NCBI GenBank assembly: GCA_019096155.1
Contig: JAHCVI010000005.1
Span: 2,552,468-2,616,467, forward strand
From: Staphylotrichum longicolle
Lineage: Eukaryota > Ascomycota > Sordariomycetes > Sordariales > Chaetomiaceae
DNA length: 64,000 bases
Reading direction: 5' to 3'
The notes below the pieces were generated by a model, which worked only from the letters and a program-made list of their open reading frames with translations, did not search any database and had not been told where the DNA came from. Positions within the stretch are counted from its first letter, which is position 1; the number at the start of each line of letters is the position of its first letter. Position numbers and translations under genes: made by a program. Below are positions 34,562 through 46,856 of the stretch, one piece after another.

Positions 34562-37008
34562 CTAGTTCAGCCCCAGCAGGCCCTTCATATTCTCGTAGCA
34601 CACCCAGGTGATGCTGAGAGCTGGAGCGACCTTGAGGAGGTTGGGCGTCAAGCCCTTGTAAAGGCCGCGAGCACCCTCGTTGCGGATCGTCTTGGTCGCC
34701 ACGTCGACGATGCCCGTGTAGGTGGGCGGGTGCATCGCGGTGCCCTGGGTCTGCAGGCGGGTGCGCAGGACGTTGAGCGGATACACGATGGTGGCGCCCA
34801 AGGCTCCCGAGGTCGCGCCCAAGACCGCGGTAGCGACGTTACCCAGGTGCATGTCGTCTTCGTGGATACCGTAGTAGCGCGCCATTGTCCGAGCGTATGA
34901 CTTCTTGAGGACCTCAAAGGTGCCGATGTCGATGGCGCTGTAGGGGAACATGCCAATCAGGCCGAGACCAAGGCCGCGGTAGGCTGCCCGGAAACCGCCA
35001 TCCGCCCACATCTTCTTGGCCGTGCGGAAGAGCAGCGCATTGCCCTGGGGCCCGCCCTGGACCGTCTCGCATTGCAGCCGGAACTTCAGGGTATCGATGG
35101 GGTACACGCAAAACTGGGCCGTCATGCCGCCAATGCCGCCGGCGACGAACTTTGAGACGGTGCTGATTTGAGTCGGGTCGTTGTGCCCCTCGTATGCTGC
35201 GAGGAATCGTTTTGATGCCTCGTAGGAGCCGAACTAAACAGTCGTTAGTGAATCGGGGCTTTCAAAAACTGATCAGGTGCCAATTACCCGAATGGCAGAC
35301 TCTGGCATGATCTTGACGACGTTGAGACCGTTTCCTACACAGCGGTTAGCGAAATCTCGCCAGCGCATCAAGATGACATGAGCTTACCTGCGAAGAAGGT
35401 GCGCAGCCCACCCGCCTTCCAGAGGCTCACGATGGCGTCGACGATGGGGCCGCCCGCGTTGCGCAGGGTCAGCAGCGGACGGCCCTGTTTCGCAGCAGCG
35501 ATGGCGACATTGGTGCTCGCCTTCGTGTTGACGAGGAGGTAAACCTTGAGGCGGTCTAGAGGCGCAGTAGCAGTCCGCGACACACCACCCGAAACGGCAC
35601 CGGCGAGGAAGTATCCTGGTTCAGGCAGCAGATCTGTCAGCCTGGATGTTACGTCCGCTTCCGCTGGATCCTCCTCGATAATGCCAGAAATGCCCTGGGC
35701 GCCAGACTGCTGCGCGCCCTCGTACTGCAGGAGAGGTCGCTTGACTGCCGCATCGGTCAGGACTTGCGTGGGCACGGCGACGGCGGGGCCGTAGCGGGTG
35801 GCTGCTGCAGAGGCGGCCATTTCTGTCGGTATGCTCGATATTTGGTCGGTGTAAGGAAACGATTCAGGCGGTGCCGATTTGGAGACGGTGCTTGCACCCG
35901 CGGTGCGGCGCGGGTAGCCCAAGTCCGGGTTGGCGATTTTGAGCAGCGAACCAAAGAGGACTTGAAGAAGGAAGCCGGCCGTACCTAGACCTTCTAGAGT
36001 TTCATCGCTGACTAGCGAGTCGCCCTCTGGATTGACCGTGACAATAGATGAATAAAACGAGAATGCAGCTTCCAATGACGACCCGTCGTGGTGGCCGGGC
36101 ATAAACAGCAGGAAGTCGCTGGAAACAACTTTGGAGTTAGCATCTGATAAACAATCACCCCGTGATTCTCGAAAGGGCCCCTCGCTGCCACACCTGACAA
36201 CATTCACACCGAATACAATGCCAGACAAGAGATCCCGAACAGAAAAAAACAAAAGCTCAAAAATGAACAATATGAAAACAAAAAGAGAGAATCCACATTC
36301 AGGTGGGTCTCAAAACAAGCTTTGTGAAAGAGGCACAGGAGCAGCACAGCAGGCCAACGAGACCCCGACCAGGCAAGACTTACCGCCATTCGTCAAAAGT
36401 GATGAACCCGTCGTTGTTCAAGTCGATCTCGTCGAAGAAGCCCGACAGCCTCTTGTTGGGGACCGACAAGCCAGCGCGCTGAAAGGCGGCCTGCAGCTCC
36501 TGCTTGTTCAGCCGGCCGTCCTTGTCGCGATCGATGGACCGGAACAGCAGGAGCAGTTGCTTCTCGGCGGTCTCGACGAAGGTGCGGAATTCTAAGCGCA
36601 AGTTTGTCTCAGCTCCCAAGCTCGATTCGCCCCGGGGCTCTCGCATCCCTCGCCCCTATCCTTGAACCCACCTTCATACTGGATCTTGCCGTCGCCGCTC
36701 GTGTCGACAATGCCGATGATGGCCTTGAGCATCTGGTCTGCGTTCTTCAGAGCTGCAGGCGTGCTGCGTCAGCCGTGTGTTCTCGAACCTCACGAGTGGG
36801 GAATCTCACGGTGGTCGATGCGCCTCAGCCCCTTCTGCAGACCCTTGAGGTCGAGCTCGCCGTGTCCTGCAGGGTCGAGCTTCCTCCACAGCTCCTCGAC
36901 GCGCTGGTCGCGCTGGTTCTGCGGCTCCTCCATCTTCAACTCGAGCTCTGAGACGACATCAGATAGCTTCATCCCCGGCTCCGGCCATTGATGCGGGTGG
37001 GCAATCAT
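34562..37008 (-). CDS. sal1: Ca2+-regulated mitochondrial ATP-Mg/Pi carrier (Sal1/SCaMC)
   Basis: It exchanges ATP-Mg for phosphate across the inner mitochondrial membrane under cytosolic Ca2+ control. Six exons (37008-36810, 36752-36672, 36591-36384, 36118-35388, 35334-35288, 35233-34562) encode 645 residues. The N-terminal regulatory half has an EF-hand-like first loop that is degenerate (DPAGHGELD). Three good loops follow: DTSGDGKIQYEE (83-94), DRDKDGRLNKQE (114-125) and DLNNDGFITFDE (150-161). The carrier half has three repeats with signature motifs APLDRLKVY, YPIDTLKFR and YPLNVLRTR (Asn replaces the acidic residue in the third). The long Ser/Pro/Ala linker (about 200-330) exceeds that of yeast Sal1. 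Intron 3 is 265 bp; the others are 53-80 bp. Confidence 0.95.
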
Positions 37009-37938
37009 GCGGAATCGGTCGTCGGCGTCGGCGTCGGCACGGGACGCGATACAATCGCAGCAGCCGCAACAAGCGCGCGCTATGACGTATGAGGGAAATA
37101 TCGCGGACTCCCAAGGGCGGGTTGGGAAGGATTGAGGGCCGGAGGGGAAAAAAGGCGGCGTTGGTCAAGTCGAAGCTACAAAACGCGACATGCCGGGGCA
37201 GACGAAGTTTGGATTCGACTTTAGGTTCCGAACTGTCTCTCACAATCGCATCGCTTCGCAAGAAGGGGGAAGATGTGCCCCTCGGAGGGTGGTTGACCAA
37301 TTAGGCGGGATAGCGGCGATTCGTTGCTTCGTTGGCTTGGTTGCTTCAGCTTCCAGCTTGCTGCCGGGAATTCTTGGGACGTCAGGTCCCGCAGGGTCCC
37401 GCAGGTGGGAAAGGGCAGGAAAAGAAGCGGAGCAGGACCAGGATCAGAGGCACGGTACTTTGGGAACCGTGAGTGCATACCATGAGGCCCATATTCACCT
37501 CATGCTGGCTGCATGTACAGCTCTTATGATCTATAGCGGGCTGTCTGGCAAGACGTCGCATGCAGGTCTTCGTCTCAGACTCTTTCGTCCCATTGTCTCA
37601 CACATTTTGGAGGACTTCGTCACCAGACAAGCCAAGCGTGCTGTTAGGCCGGACAGAGCCCAAGCCTGGCTGATGGCCCACAATTCGCTCAAAAGAGGGA
37701 ATGGCGGGTGGGTCACAGCGTCAGCCATTTGACTGGCCTCCCATTGGACAGCCTTTCGAGATTGAAGCCGAGCCCGACCAAAGCGCCCCCAATCACAGCC
37801 TCGCCGATAAGATAAGTGACCTCCTCGACGTTGGAGACGGACAACGGCTCTCCTTTCCCACTCTCCCCCAGACGATACCCGAACCCGAATAATCCCAGAC
37901 ACGTTGGCAACAGCCCTTGACGGGCTGAAGGTGCCGAG
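37009..37938. promoter_or_regulatory. Divergent upstream region of sal1 and cyclin C
   Basis: 930 bp without a recognised gene. A GTCGGC hexamer repeat (about 37019-37038) lies in the sal1 leader. Confidence 0.35.
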
Positions 37939-39076
37939 ATGGCGGCCAACTACTGGGAATCGACGCAGCGCAAGCACTGGCAGTTCACCAAGGACGACCT
38001 CGCGGGGATGCGCCAGCGACTCGACGAGGAGGACCCGGCCCTCGTCCAGATGTTCCCTCTCCCGCAGTTGCGCCATCTCAACATCTACTTCAACCAACGT
38101 ACGCCCTCCTCCTTTCATCCCCATCTCGAGAGGCAACGCAGCCGCTAATCCAAGACATCAATCACCAGAAATCAACCGTCTCGGCAAGCGTCTCGGAGTC
38201 CGCCAACAAGCCATGGCCACCGCCCAAGTCTACCTCAAGCGCTTCTACACCCCACCCCCGATCCGCCAGACCAACCCCTACCTCGTCATCACGACCGCCC
38301 TCTACCTCGCCTGCAAGATGGAGGAATGCCCACAGCACATCCGCATGCTCTCGCAGGAGGCCCGCTCGCTGTGGCCGTCGGACCTGCACGGACACGACGC
38401 GCCCCGCGTCGGCGAGTGCGAGTTCTCGCTCATCTCCGAGATGCACTCGCAGCTCATCGTCCACCAGCCCTACCGCACTCTGCTGGCCCTGCAGGACGAG
38501 TTTGCCCTTACCCAAGACGAGATGTCGCTTGCCTGGACCGTCATCAACGACCACTACATGACAGACCTGCCGCTGCTACACCCGCCGCACGTGGTGGCGC
38601 TGACGGCCGTGCTCTGGGCGCTGGTCCTCAGGCCGAGCGGGAACGCCCCCGGCACGGCTGGGGGCGGAAACGCCGGAGCCGCCGCAGCTGCCGCGGGGGC
38701 AGGAGGCGTTGCGATGGCTGCGACTGCGCTGGCGCAAGCCCAGGCGAGAGCCGCGGCGATTGCTGCTGGTGGCGGGGCAGGCACGCCGGGATTCGGCTCG
38801 CAGGGGTCGCAACAGCAGCAGCAGCAGATGGGATTTTCTCAGGGAAACTCGCAGGGTGACGGTCAAGCGGCCGAGCCGAAGAAGGCGACTGACCCGAGGC
38901 TGGCCAAAGTCCAGCGGTTTGCCGCGTGGCTGGCCGACAGCAACATTGATGTCGAGGCCATGGTCGACTGCACGCAGGAGCTCATCTCGTTTTACGAATG
39001 TCACGAGCAGTATAACGACAAACACACGCGGGAGCAGATCACACGTTTCATCAAGGCGCGGAGTCTCGATAAGTGA
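37939..39076 (+). CDS. ssn8: Mediator CDK8-module cyclin C (Ssn8/Srb11)
   Basis: Cyclin C activates Cdk8/Ssn3 in the Mediator kinase module that tunes RNA polymerase II transcription. Two exons (37939-38098, 38169-39076) encode 355 residues. The start, MAANYWESTQRKHWQFTKDD, matches the conserved SxHxxxWxF-type N-terminus. The cyclin box includes INRLGKRLGVRQQAMATAQV and YLKRFYTPPPIRQTNPYLVI, then TALYLACKMEECPQHIRMLS. The second fold has EFALTQDEMSLAWTVINDHY and ALTAVLWALVLRP. A low-complexity Ala/Gly/Gln insertion (about 236-300) interrupts the second cyclin fold before KVQRFAAWLADSNIDVEAMV. It is divergent from sal1. Confidence 0.95.
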
Positions 39077-40297
39077 GGCCGGGGTTGATTGCAAGGTTGA
39101 ACTGCCCTCACGATTCTGAGCAGATCCCAACGCTCTCTTGTGCCGGGCGCTGCAAGGCGACCGCCGCGTTCGTAGAACACCACCTGGGAGAGCCGGCCCC
39201 ACGACAGCAGTCGTGGAGTCTCCAGACCAAGCCCACTGCTTCATCACCTCCAAGCATGCGGCACACACGCCTCCCCGTCGGGCTCAACCGCGCCGGCTCA
39301 TCAACATCTCGCTCAACAAAGAACATGACACAAACCAACGGGAGAGGTGGTCACACCCAATGGGTTTGGGCATGGAGCAAGAGACAAGAGCACGAATAGG
39401 CACCGAACCACGGACCATGTGGAACCGAATCAGAGAAAGCCGGTTGAGGAAAAAGAGCAAGTCGGACGACATGTTTGCCACGACATGTCCCGGGTCAGTT
39501 CAAAAGGGAGAAAAGGAGGAATGAGGCGGACTGCACAGTGGGGTCTGTCGTCCTGCTTCATATTTTCCCACGTCGAGCCACGGCTCCCGCCCCCTGGTCC
39601 CCAACTAACTGGCTGAAGTTGAGGATTTGCCATGATCCGGCAGGACACAGTGCCCCTAAAAGTTGTGTGGTGTCAACTGTAAACACCCCGCCATGTCTTG
39701 GATGTCGGAATAAGCCCATTTCATGGCTGGTTCGAGAGGGCTGTCAAACACTGTTCGCCGAGATAGAGTAGGGCGTGTCGACCCGTGGCACGTCGCGGGA
39801 TACGTTGCACGTTCGTGTAAACGGGCAGCTGATGCGGGGAGAAGGGGACGGCCGCTCATATGTATTGGGCTGGGTCGAGGACTTGCCGAGCCTGGAAACC
39901 TGCCTGGCTTTGGTATGCTCCTCTGGGAAACCCGCGTCGCCGCTGCCATGTAGTGTCACGTCAAAAGCAAAAGGATGTCAATCCGCTCTGCCCTTGGCTT
40001 GGCCCGGCAGCAGACAAGTCGTCAAGCACAACCACACGGATACATTTGGCTCGCCCAGGCAACCACGAGATTGAGTCTGAACAATGGAGTCTGTTTCGCT
40101 ATATTGTTGCCCTATTATCATTATCCTGAAGACTAACATGCTTGTATCGCTGTGTCAGTCTGTGTTTATCACCCCTTGGCTCACCCCATCCTTCGCTCAC
40201 AAACAACTCGTGTCAAATAATCCACCCCCATCTCAAAGAACAACCAACCACCTCCATGCCGCTACTCCATTACCCCTCACCATCACACCCCTCGACC
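39077..40297. other. Convergent intergenic region
   Basis: 1.2 kb between the cyclin C stop and the end of the minus-strand hypothetical gene. No gene, RNA or repeat recognised. Confidence 0.4.
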
Positions 40298-41110
40298 TCA
40301 CTTCTTCTCACCATGCTTGCCTTTGCCCGACTTCTTCCTCTCAATCACCTTCTCCCCCTTCTCCTCCACCTTCTCGGGGGGCGGCGTCGGGTCATTCGAA
40401 AGCCAAGTCGAGCCGCCCGTCTTGGTTGTCGGCGCGCGCGAAGCCGGACCGGTAGCGGGCGGCTCAGACAACCGGCGGGCCGCGGGCACCTCGACGGCGG
40501 TGCCGGTGCGGGCGAAGATGGTCTTGGAGAGGTTGCCGCTCTCCTCTTGTTGCTGTGTGGACGGGCCCGAAGGCGCGGGGTCATTGTTGCGAGGCGTCGG
40601 GGCGCCGCCTTCGAAGCGGGTGGATGGTGCGCGCTGGTAGGTCCCGGATGAGGAGGGATGGTTCTCTGCGGGAACGGGAGTCGGCTTGACGCGTCTGGGC
40701 TGCGTGGCCTTGGTGCCGGCCGGGGTGGCATCATTGGCGGTGCTGTCGTTCTTGTCGTCGTCATGTTGGGTGTTGGTACTGAGGTGTGAGAAGTCGGTAG
40801 CCAACTTGTCCTCGGTCTGGGTTCCATCGGAGGACAGGCCAGCTTGAGAATCCGAGAAGGGAGGGAAAGGCTCAGTGGGCCGATCAGGGAAGGACGGGCC
40901 CGGATCGGCGCCGGCGCTCGAGTCTTTCGGGGGGTCGGCCTTGAAACCCACGAGTGTAGGGAACTGGTCGGTCAACGGTTGGACAGGGCCGTCTTGGGCT
41001 TGTGTGTCCTGAGACGATCTCTCCTCTGCATTCTCCTGTGGTGGTTGGGAAACCTTTGAACCCTTGCGGCGGCGGCCAGCAGCATCCTGCTTGATAGTGC
41101 GCTGCGTCAT
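40298..41110 (-). CDS. Disordered hypothetical protein, 270 residues
   Basis: A single exon opens with ATG at 41110-41108 and stops at 40300-40298. The protein is rich in Pro, Ser, Thr, Glu and Lys and starts MTQRTIKQDAAGRRRKGSKV, a basic patch. It contains SGNLSKTIFARTGTAVEVPA, the only segment that looks ordered, and ends in a lysine-rich tail (ERKKSGKGKHGEKK). I recognise no domain. The coding call rests on a clean ATG, biased composition and absence of a better frame on the other strand. It shares direction with the BTB gene upstream. Confidence 0.6.
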   Translation of the reverse strand: MTQRTIKQDAAGRRRKGSKVSQPPQENAEERSSQDTQAQDGPVQPLTDQFPTLVGFKADPPKDSSAGADPGPSFPDRPTEPFPPFSDSQAGLSSDGTQTEDKLATDFSHLSTNTQHDDDKNDSTANDATPAGTKATQPRRVKPTPVPAENHPSSSGTYQRAPSTRFEGGAPTPRNNDPAPSGPSTQQQEESGNLSKTIFARTGTAVEVPAARRLSEPPATGPASRAPTTKTGGSTWLSNDPTPPPEKVEEKGEKVIERKKSGKGKHGEKK

Positions 41111-41886
41111 GTTGAAGACTGGAGTAATTGTGTTTGGAATGGAAAGTTGCGAGTTGGAGGTACGTGTTGTTGGGGCTTGCTAACGTTGGTGAGCGAGTGT
41201 TTCAAAAAGGTGATTTGCAAGAAGAGGGAGAGGGTCAGAGTTGTGAAGAATGCTTGAGAGGGTAGAATTAAGTAGTTCGTCGGGATCACATGCTTGATTC
41301 GAACGAGCATCAGGACCTTCCTGAGTACCATTGAAAGCAAGGAAGTGTCGAGCTTCACGTATGTCCAAGGGAAGGAGAAAGGAACGGAAATGAGAAAGAG
41401 ACGACGGTTGCGGCGCAAACGGGAGGCAAGGCGTGATTGATACAGCCTTGTTCCTTCTGTTCCTGTCAACATGCCGGAGTCGTGGTCAACTTGGAAGTTT
41501 AGGGGTTGGTTCCTGCCAACGATTGTTTCACACTAAAGTTGTGACGGCATCCTCATCGCGAGTCTGGCGGTGCAGATCCTGAGCCACGCGTCATTTGGAA
41601 AGCGGGAGTGTAAAAGACTGCTTTATTATGTCTGCTTGCTACGATGCAAGATACCTGGAACTGTTCCCATGAATGGCTCTGCGCCAAAGCAAGGCAATCG
41701 CCAGCAAGATCCTCAGAACCTGAACCGTCCCTCCCTCAAACCAGCTGCCCGCATGACTCCTCGCTGCCGATTCTCAATGCCAACGCATAAAGATTTCAAG
41801 ACTAAAAAAGAAAGCCCAGATTTGCCGCGTCCATGTAACCGGGGCAATGCGCTCACGGTATGTGTATGTGGCGCCCCAGTCAGAGC
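41111..41886. other. Intergenic region between the BTB gene and the disordered hypothetical
   Basis: 776 bp; probably the BTB gene 3' UTR and the promoter of the 40298-41110 gene. No further feature seen. Confidence 0.35.
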
Positions 41887-42873
41887 TTAGAGGATCTCCT
41901 CGACATCCTCCTCCTCCTTGATGACCTCGACCGGAATCGGCATCTTCTCGTAAAACGACTCGCGGGACTTGATGCTCATGCGACCAGCGTTATGGCCCAT
42001 AGCCCAGTTCCACTCGGCCAGCATACGGATCATGCTGAAGCCAATGTCGCCATGCTCAGTGAGAACCTCGGCCCAGTCCCGCGGGAGGGGGGTGTTGCGG
42101 CGCTGCTTGCTGAAGAGGTAGAACAGCACGTGGGCAACGAGGAAGCGCCGCATGTGAGCAGCGGGCTCTGTGTTCTCGAAGATGTAGAGCACGTCGTGCA
42201 TGCTGGGGCACTTGTGGTTGTCGGACGACTCGCCGTAGTAGTTGTAGAGGACTTCGACGACGGCGTTGCGGACGCCGATAATGCCGAATTTGCCGCCCAA
42301 GACATAGACTCCGAGGCTAGAGGGTAAGGCTGTTAGCTGATTTTACGGTGATGTCGGGAGAGGAAACCAGATGGATGGACAACGTACTAGTCGCGGACAG
42401 ACGTGGTTTTGTTGTCCGGCTGCGAGAAGCGGAACTTGCGGGCGCCGCCGCCCACGGGCAAGAAGGCGGTTCCATAGAGCCAGCGGATGAAGAGAGCAAA
42501 AAGTTTGGGGTCGTCGTCGGGCAGTTTCATCTCGTCATGGCCCGCGGCGAAGTGGTCCTTGAAGAAGTCCGACTGGCTGATGAGCAGCTTCTCGTGGACG
42601 TTCCAGCGCTTCTCCTCGGACCCGACCACGACAGTGACAAGGCGTTCAGTGAGCCACCTAGAGTTAAAGCAGAAACATTAGCACTGGGCCGCTCTGAATT
42701 CCTCGTCGCGAAGGTCTTGACAGACTCGCGTCCGACATGAACCGAGTCGCGTGACTCGGCCTTGGACTCGGGCGCAGAAATCGAAACTCAAAGAAGCAGT
42801 TAACTTACTTGTCGAGGCCCTGGAGCTCGGTCGGGCGAGCGCCCAGCTGCGTATCCTGGGCTTGGTCGGTCAT
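41887..42873 (-). CDS. BTB/POZ domain protein
   Basis: Three exons (42873-42809, 42657-42388, 42316-41887) encode 254 residues. After a short lead (MTDQAQDTQLGARPTELQGL) comes a BTB fold: VTVVVGSEEKRWNVHEKLLI, SQSDFFKDHFAAG, LPDDDPKLFALFIRWLYG. The next strand/helix part is LGGKFGIIGVRNAVVEVLYN. The C-terminal half (about 150-254) has MHDVLYIFENTEPAAHMRRF and ends in an acidic KEEEDVEEIL. BTB proteins mediate dimerisation and often serve as Cullin-3 adaptors. No Kelch, MATH or zinc-finger partner domain is present, so the target is unknown. Many single-BTB proteins of this layout exist in filamentous fungi. Confidence 0.88.
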
Positions 42874-45800
42874 CTTGAGCAACACTGCGAAGGGGGTTAG
42901 CGATTTAAGTAAAGTGGTGAAGAGAATATTGATCGGGCACTGACAAAGTTGCTGATGGCTGGAGGTTTGTGCGAAGGCTTGGAACCAGCGAAGGTTGGAA
43001 GGTTGGAAGTGGGAGAGTTGGAATGGTGGGAGAGGTGGAGAATGGGGGAAATAAATAGGCAAGAGTTGGAGTGTGGAAGAAGGCTGAGAGACTCTTTCTA
43101 TTGTGGAAGCTATTGTTGAAGCAAGAAGCAGTTAAGATGGCAGACCGCAGAGCGGGAAAAGGCAACCTGGGGTGCAAAATAGGCCCAAAGAGACCAGAAC
43201 TGGAAGGGTAGAGTGAAATGTTGGAAATGGGAAGGTAGAAGGGGTTGAGCAGCAAGAGAGAGAGATATTCGGCGACGGAAACTCGGGGAGAGTTGTAACT
43301 GGGAAGGAAGAAAACGATGGGAGTGCAAAGGGGTAGGTGAAGAAGCCCAATGGTGCGGTTCATGTAGCCAAGGGCGCGGAAGTTGAACAAGTTTGAGCAG
43401 GAGGACAGAAATGTGGCGCGGGTAGGAGGCAGAGCACCGAGAGAGGAAAGAGGCAAAACTAGAACACCAAAACTCAAGAAAGGAGAGACGGAACAACAAG
43501 CAAGAAAAGAAGATTCTAGAATCAGACGCTTGGAAGCAAAAGAGCAAGCAGGTATTACCAGACGGTGACCCATCAGACCAACGTTGTTAAATACGGAAGA
43601 CACCAACAAAAAGACCAACGTTACTGGCGACGATAGTTGAGAAAGGAGATGCTCTCGTCTTATATTGATGAAAGTGTGAGAGGGGATGACAAGAGAGTTG
43701 TAAACCAGGTTGGGTTCCCATGAGAATATAAAATGGAAACTCAGTTTTCAGGAGCCAGTTTGAACAATAAACAAGTCTGATAGAAGACGCGAACTGTCCT
43801 CATATCACCCGTCCACTACTGCGCCTCTCTGGTATTTGATTGTTCAGGGACGTTCATGGACAGTTGAGGGTAACGAACTTTGAAGAATAGGTCGCAGAGA
43901 CCCGATGGTCCGTTACCTCAGACGAGAGACGCCCGCCTCGCACACTAAGCAGCAGGAGAAGCTTGTCTCAAGACAAGAGATGAGCATTTTCTTCACAAAC
44001 CCTCGCCCTCTTTCCGCGCAGGTCCTGGACACCTTGATCATCATGTGGATCAAATTCACCAAGCCTGTCCAACACTTCCTGCCTCGGAGCCAAAACTCCT
44101 CGCATCACCACCAACAGACAGGTACATACGGGAAACAACACACGATGGAGCATAAGCCATAGTTCCTTTCCAAGAGAGGGGCGAGAACCCTCCATATCAC
44201 GCAGGGACAGCCTCCTTGTGTAAACGCACCCAATTCATTGCGCCTGGTAGCAGAACTGCAACTAACTTCGTTAAAAGCGGACAATTACAGCACACTAACC
44301 ACCTCCAAGCTACCTTGGATGTCGGTTAGGCTTTGGGACAGTTGTGTCATTCAGGGCTCAGAGGGAGAACAGTACTTGACATCTAAGTCTGTGGTGAACC
44401 AGAACGCTCAGGGGTAACTAGTCGCATGACATAACCCAATCTTGACGACACTGGCTGATGGACAGGAACGTAACTGAGCTATCACACTGGGAGCAGCTCT
44501 TGTGTCTGAACAGACCAGCCAGATAGACACAATGACGTTCGATTCAGAGGCAGTCGACGCAACAAGCGGTTGATATCAACAGTACTTTGCACACTGACTT
44601 TCGCCACTTGCAGATCTACCACGCTGACAGGAAGACACCAACTTCACTGAGACTCTTCACATGATCTTGTCACAAGTCACAGACAAAATCATGGACCAGC
44701 ATTCAGAGCGAAGAGGCGCCCAAGACGCCATGTTTCAATTCCCATAACCACACAGCCAGTTCGCTTCAAAGCTCGCTTTGCTCGCTCGCATCATATCGTG
44801 GCATACACAAAACGCCGCACCGTCGCCGTCGCCGCCGCCAGAGCCGGAAAACCCCAAGTCAGTTTAAAGCAGGGGAGGGAAGGGGTCGCAACCCCAAAAC
44901 CCCAAACCCAACCACCTAATCCCACACACACCGAACAGCCCAAGCAGGTCATGACAAAACACCAAGCCTGCCACCAACCTGCCACCGGAACAAACTAAAA
45001 ACCGACCGACCGGACACCCGACGAGGACAACCAACAAACACAACAACGCTTTGCACGCCCGCTCCCGAGTTTCCCGAATGCTGTGCCGAGGAGCCCAAGC
45101 AAAGAAATGCGAACAAGTCCCGCCACCCCGCCCGCTGCCGCCGTGTGAAAAACCATATCCGAGATGCAGTCCCTAGAAATCCAGACAGGAAAATAGAAAA
45201 GGATATAGAGAGTGGGAGCAAAGGCCGTGGCCTGCCCACCGTCAACCCATGATACAGCGAAGAGCAACAAAAAATGAACAAGAGAAAATGAAAGGAAATA
45301 TCAGCCAACTCCTCAACCAGCACCCCACCCCGCCGAACCGAACCGGAAATACCAGCGCACTGAGATTCCCCAACAAAAACCGCACAATGTCTTTGCCAAC
45401 CCGTCCGCACCAGATAGTTGCCCCAATGTAGCCCCCAAGAAGATCGAGAACACCAAGGTCGCAAAACCCAAAAACTCAAACACCTCTCGCCTACCCCGTC
45501 CGCCAAAAAAGTCGTTCTATATGTCGATATTCTTTTTCTTTGATGAACTCGTGGACCCGTGAACCGTTAGGACTTTTTATCGTAATGATGGAAAGTCGCC
45601 GCTTCCGTGATGATGAAAAGAGCACGCCCAAACACCAAATGTATGGTATCGAGAGAGGAAAAGAAAGAGCAAACCCGCAGAACTCCGTCGTAAGACACCG
45701 ATGCAAAAAGCTGGCTTGATGAGGATGCAAAACCGCCGTGGAAAACGCCCATTGTCGAAAAAGAAACCGCAGCCTCATCTTCCGAGGCCGGGAACACCGG

Positions 45801-46202
45801 ATCCTTTTTTTTTTGTTGTAAACACACACAAGGTATCGATTATTCTTTCATCGCGCCGTCCGAGAATGTCAAAAGTTTTGTCGCTTCGAGAGGAAGAAGC
45901 ATGTATGTCGATCAGGGAATTTGTACAGGTGGGTATCGCGTCGAGGTCGCCAAGGAAGTCGAGAATCCAGTCGACCTTGGAAAACGGAGAGGTCTTGTCG
46001 CCCTTGCCTGCCAGAGGGAGGAGTAATAAAGAAGAATCGATGCCCGCGTTTTTCGGATGCCGGTGCCCGCCAAGATGAAACAGCTGCAGTGAGCGAATGC
46101 GCACGGTAAGATTTACAGAATCCTGATTGCAACGACGACGGCGACGGCTTCAGGTTAGCTCAGTCTCGTCTGCGTGCCACAGAAGCAAGACATCTTGCCA
46201 CC
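42874..46202. other. 3.3-kb intergenic region upstream of the BTB gene
   Basis: The minus strand of 42900-43640 is pyrimidine-rich (CT-rich, with many TTCC and CTTC blocks), as in fungal 5' leaders, so the BTB transcript may start well upstream. From 43650 to 46200 I find no gene, RNA or clear repeat. Frames here give proteins without known motifs. Confidence 0.4.
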
Positions 46203-46856
46203 TTACCACCGCCTGCCGACGGTCTGCTGCTGCATCCTGGCGGGTGAGACTGAGGGCGGCGGGCTCGACATCGAGATGCCGGTAGCAGGGTTGATGATGG
46301 GGATGGCATTGCGCGCGCGGGTGGCAGAGGGCTGATGCAGTTTCAAGGCCGAATGTTGACTTTGATACGAGGGAGGGATGAAGGCCGGGGAGGACGAGTG
46401 CAGCGAGAAGCCCGAGGCAACGTGCGAGGGCTGCTGCGTCGGGGAGCTTTGTGGCGAGTTGCTGGCCAGCGACGACCGCTCCGAGGATGAGCTGTGGATT
46501 GACACAAGCTTTGGGCGCAACAAAGGTCAGCCGCAATGCTAGCCAATGACACACGGTCTGCGTCTGCATCGGGGACTCACATCGCTCTCGGTCAACAGCC
46601 CAGGGCAGAACTCCATGTCGTCTTCGAGATCGAACGAGCGCACGGCCTCGAACCTCATGCGAAAGGATGCAAGGTTTGCTGTGTCGGTAAGCTCCTTCAT
46701 GCTCCTGACGCCCCGGAACTGTTTTTGCGGGTTCTGGGCGACAGATAGCCTGGGGGCTCTGCGATTCCGGCCGCCATGGTGGCTGTGGGAGACGCCGGGG
46801 GCGGCCGCCGGCGTTGGGTGTTGCTGGTGTGCGTTGAAGTGGTAGTACGTAGACAT
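46203..46856 (-). CDS. Conserved-type hypothetical fungal protein, 193 residues
   Basis: Two exons (46856-46581, 46508-46203) encode 193 residues. It starts MSTYYHFNAHQQHPTPAAAP. An apparently ordered central segment follows (KQFRGVRSMKELTDTANLAS, then FRMRFEAVRSFDLEDDMEFC). The C-terminal half is Ser/Pro/Gln-rich and ends MQQQTVGRRW. Alternating charged/hydrophobic residues in the middle look like a short helical interaction motif. I do not recognise a named domain. The acceptor CCAAAG|CTT is slightly unusual but keeps the frame. A further intron at the 3' end (GTAAGG overlapping the TAA) is possible. The gene faces a 5-kb region without genes on its promoter side. Confidence 0.6.
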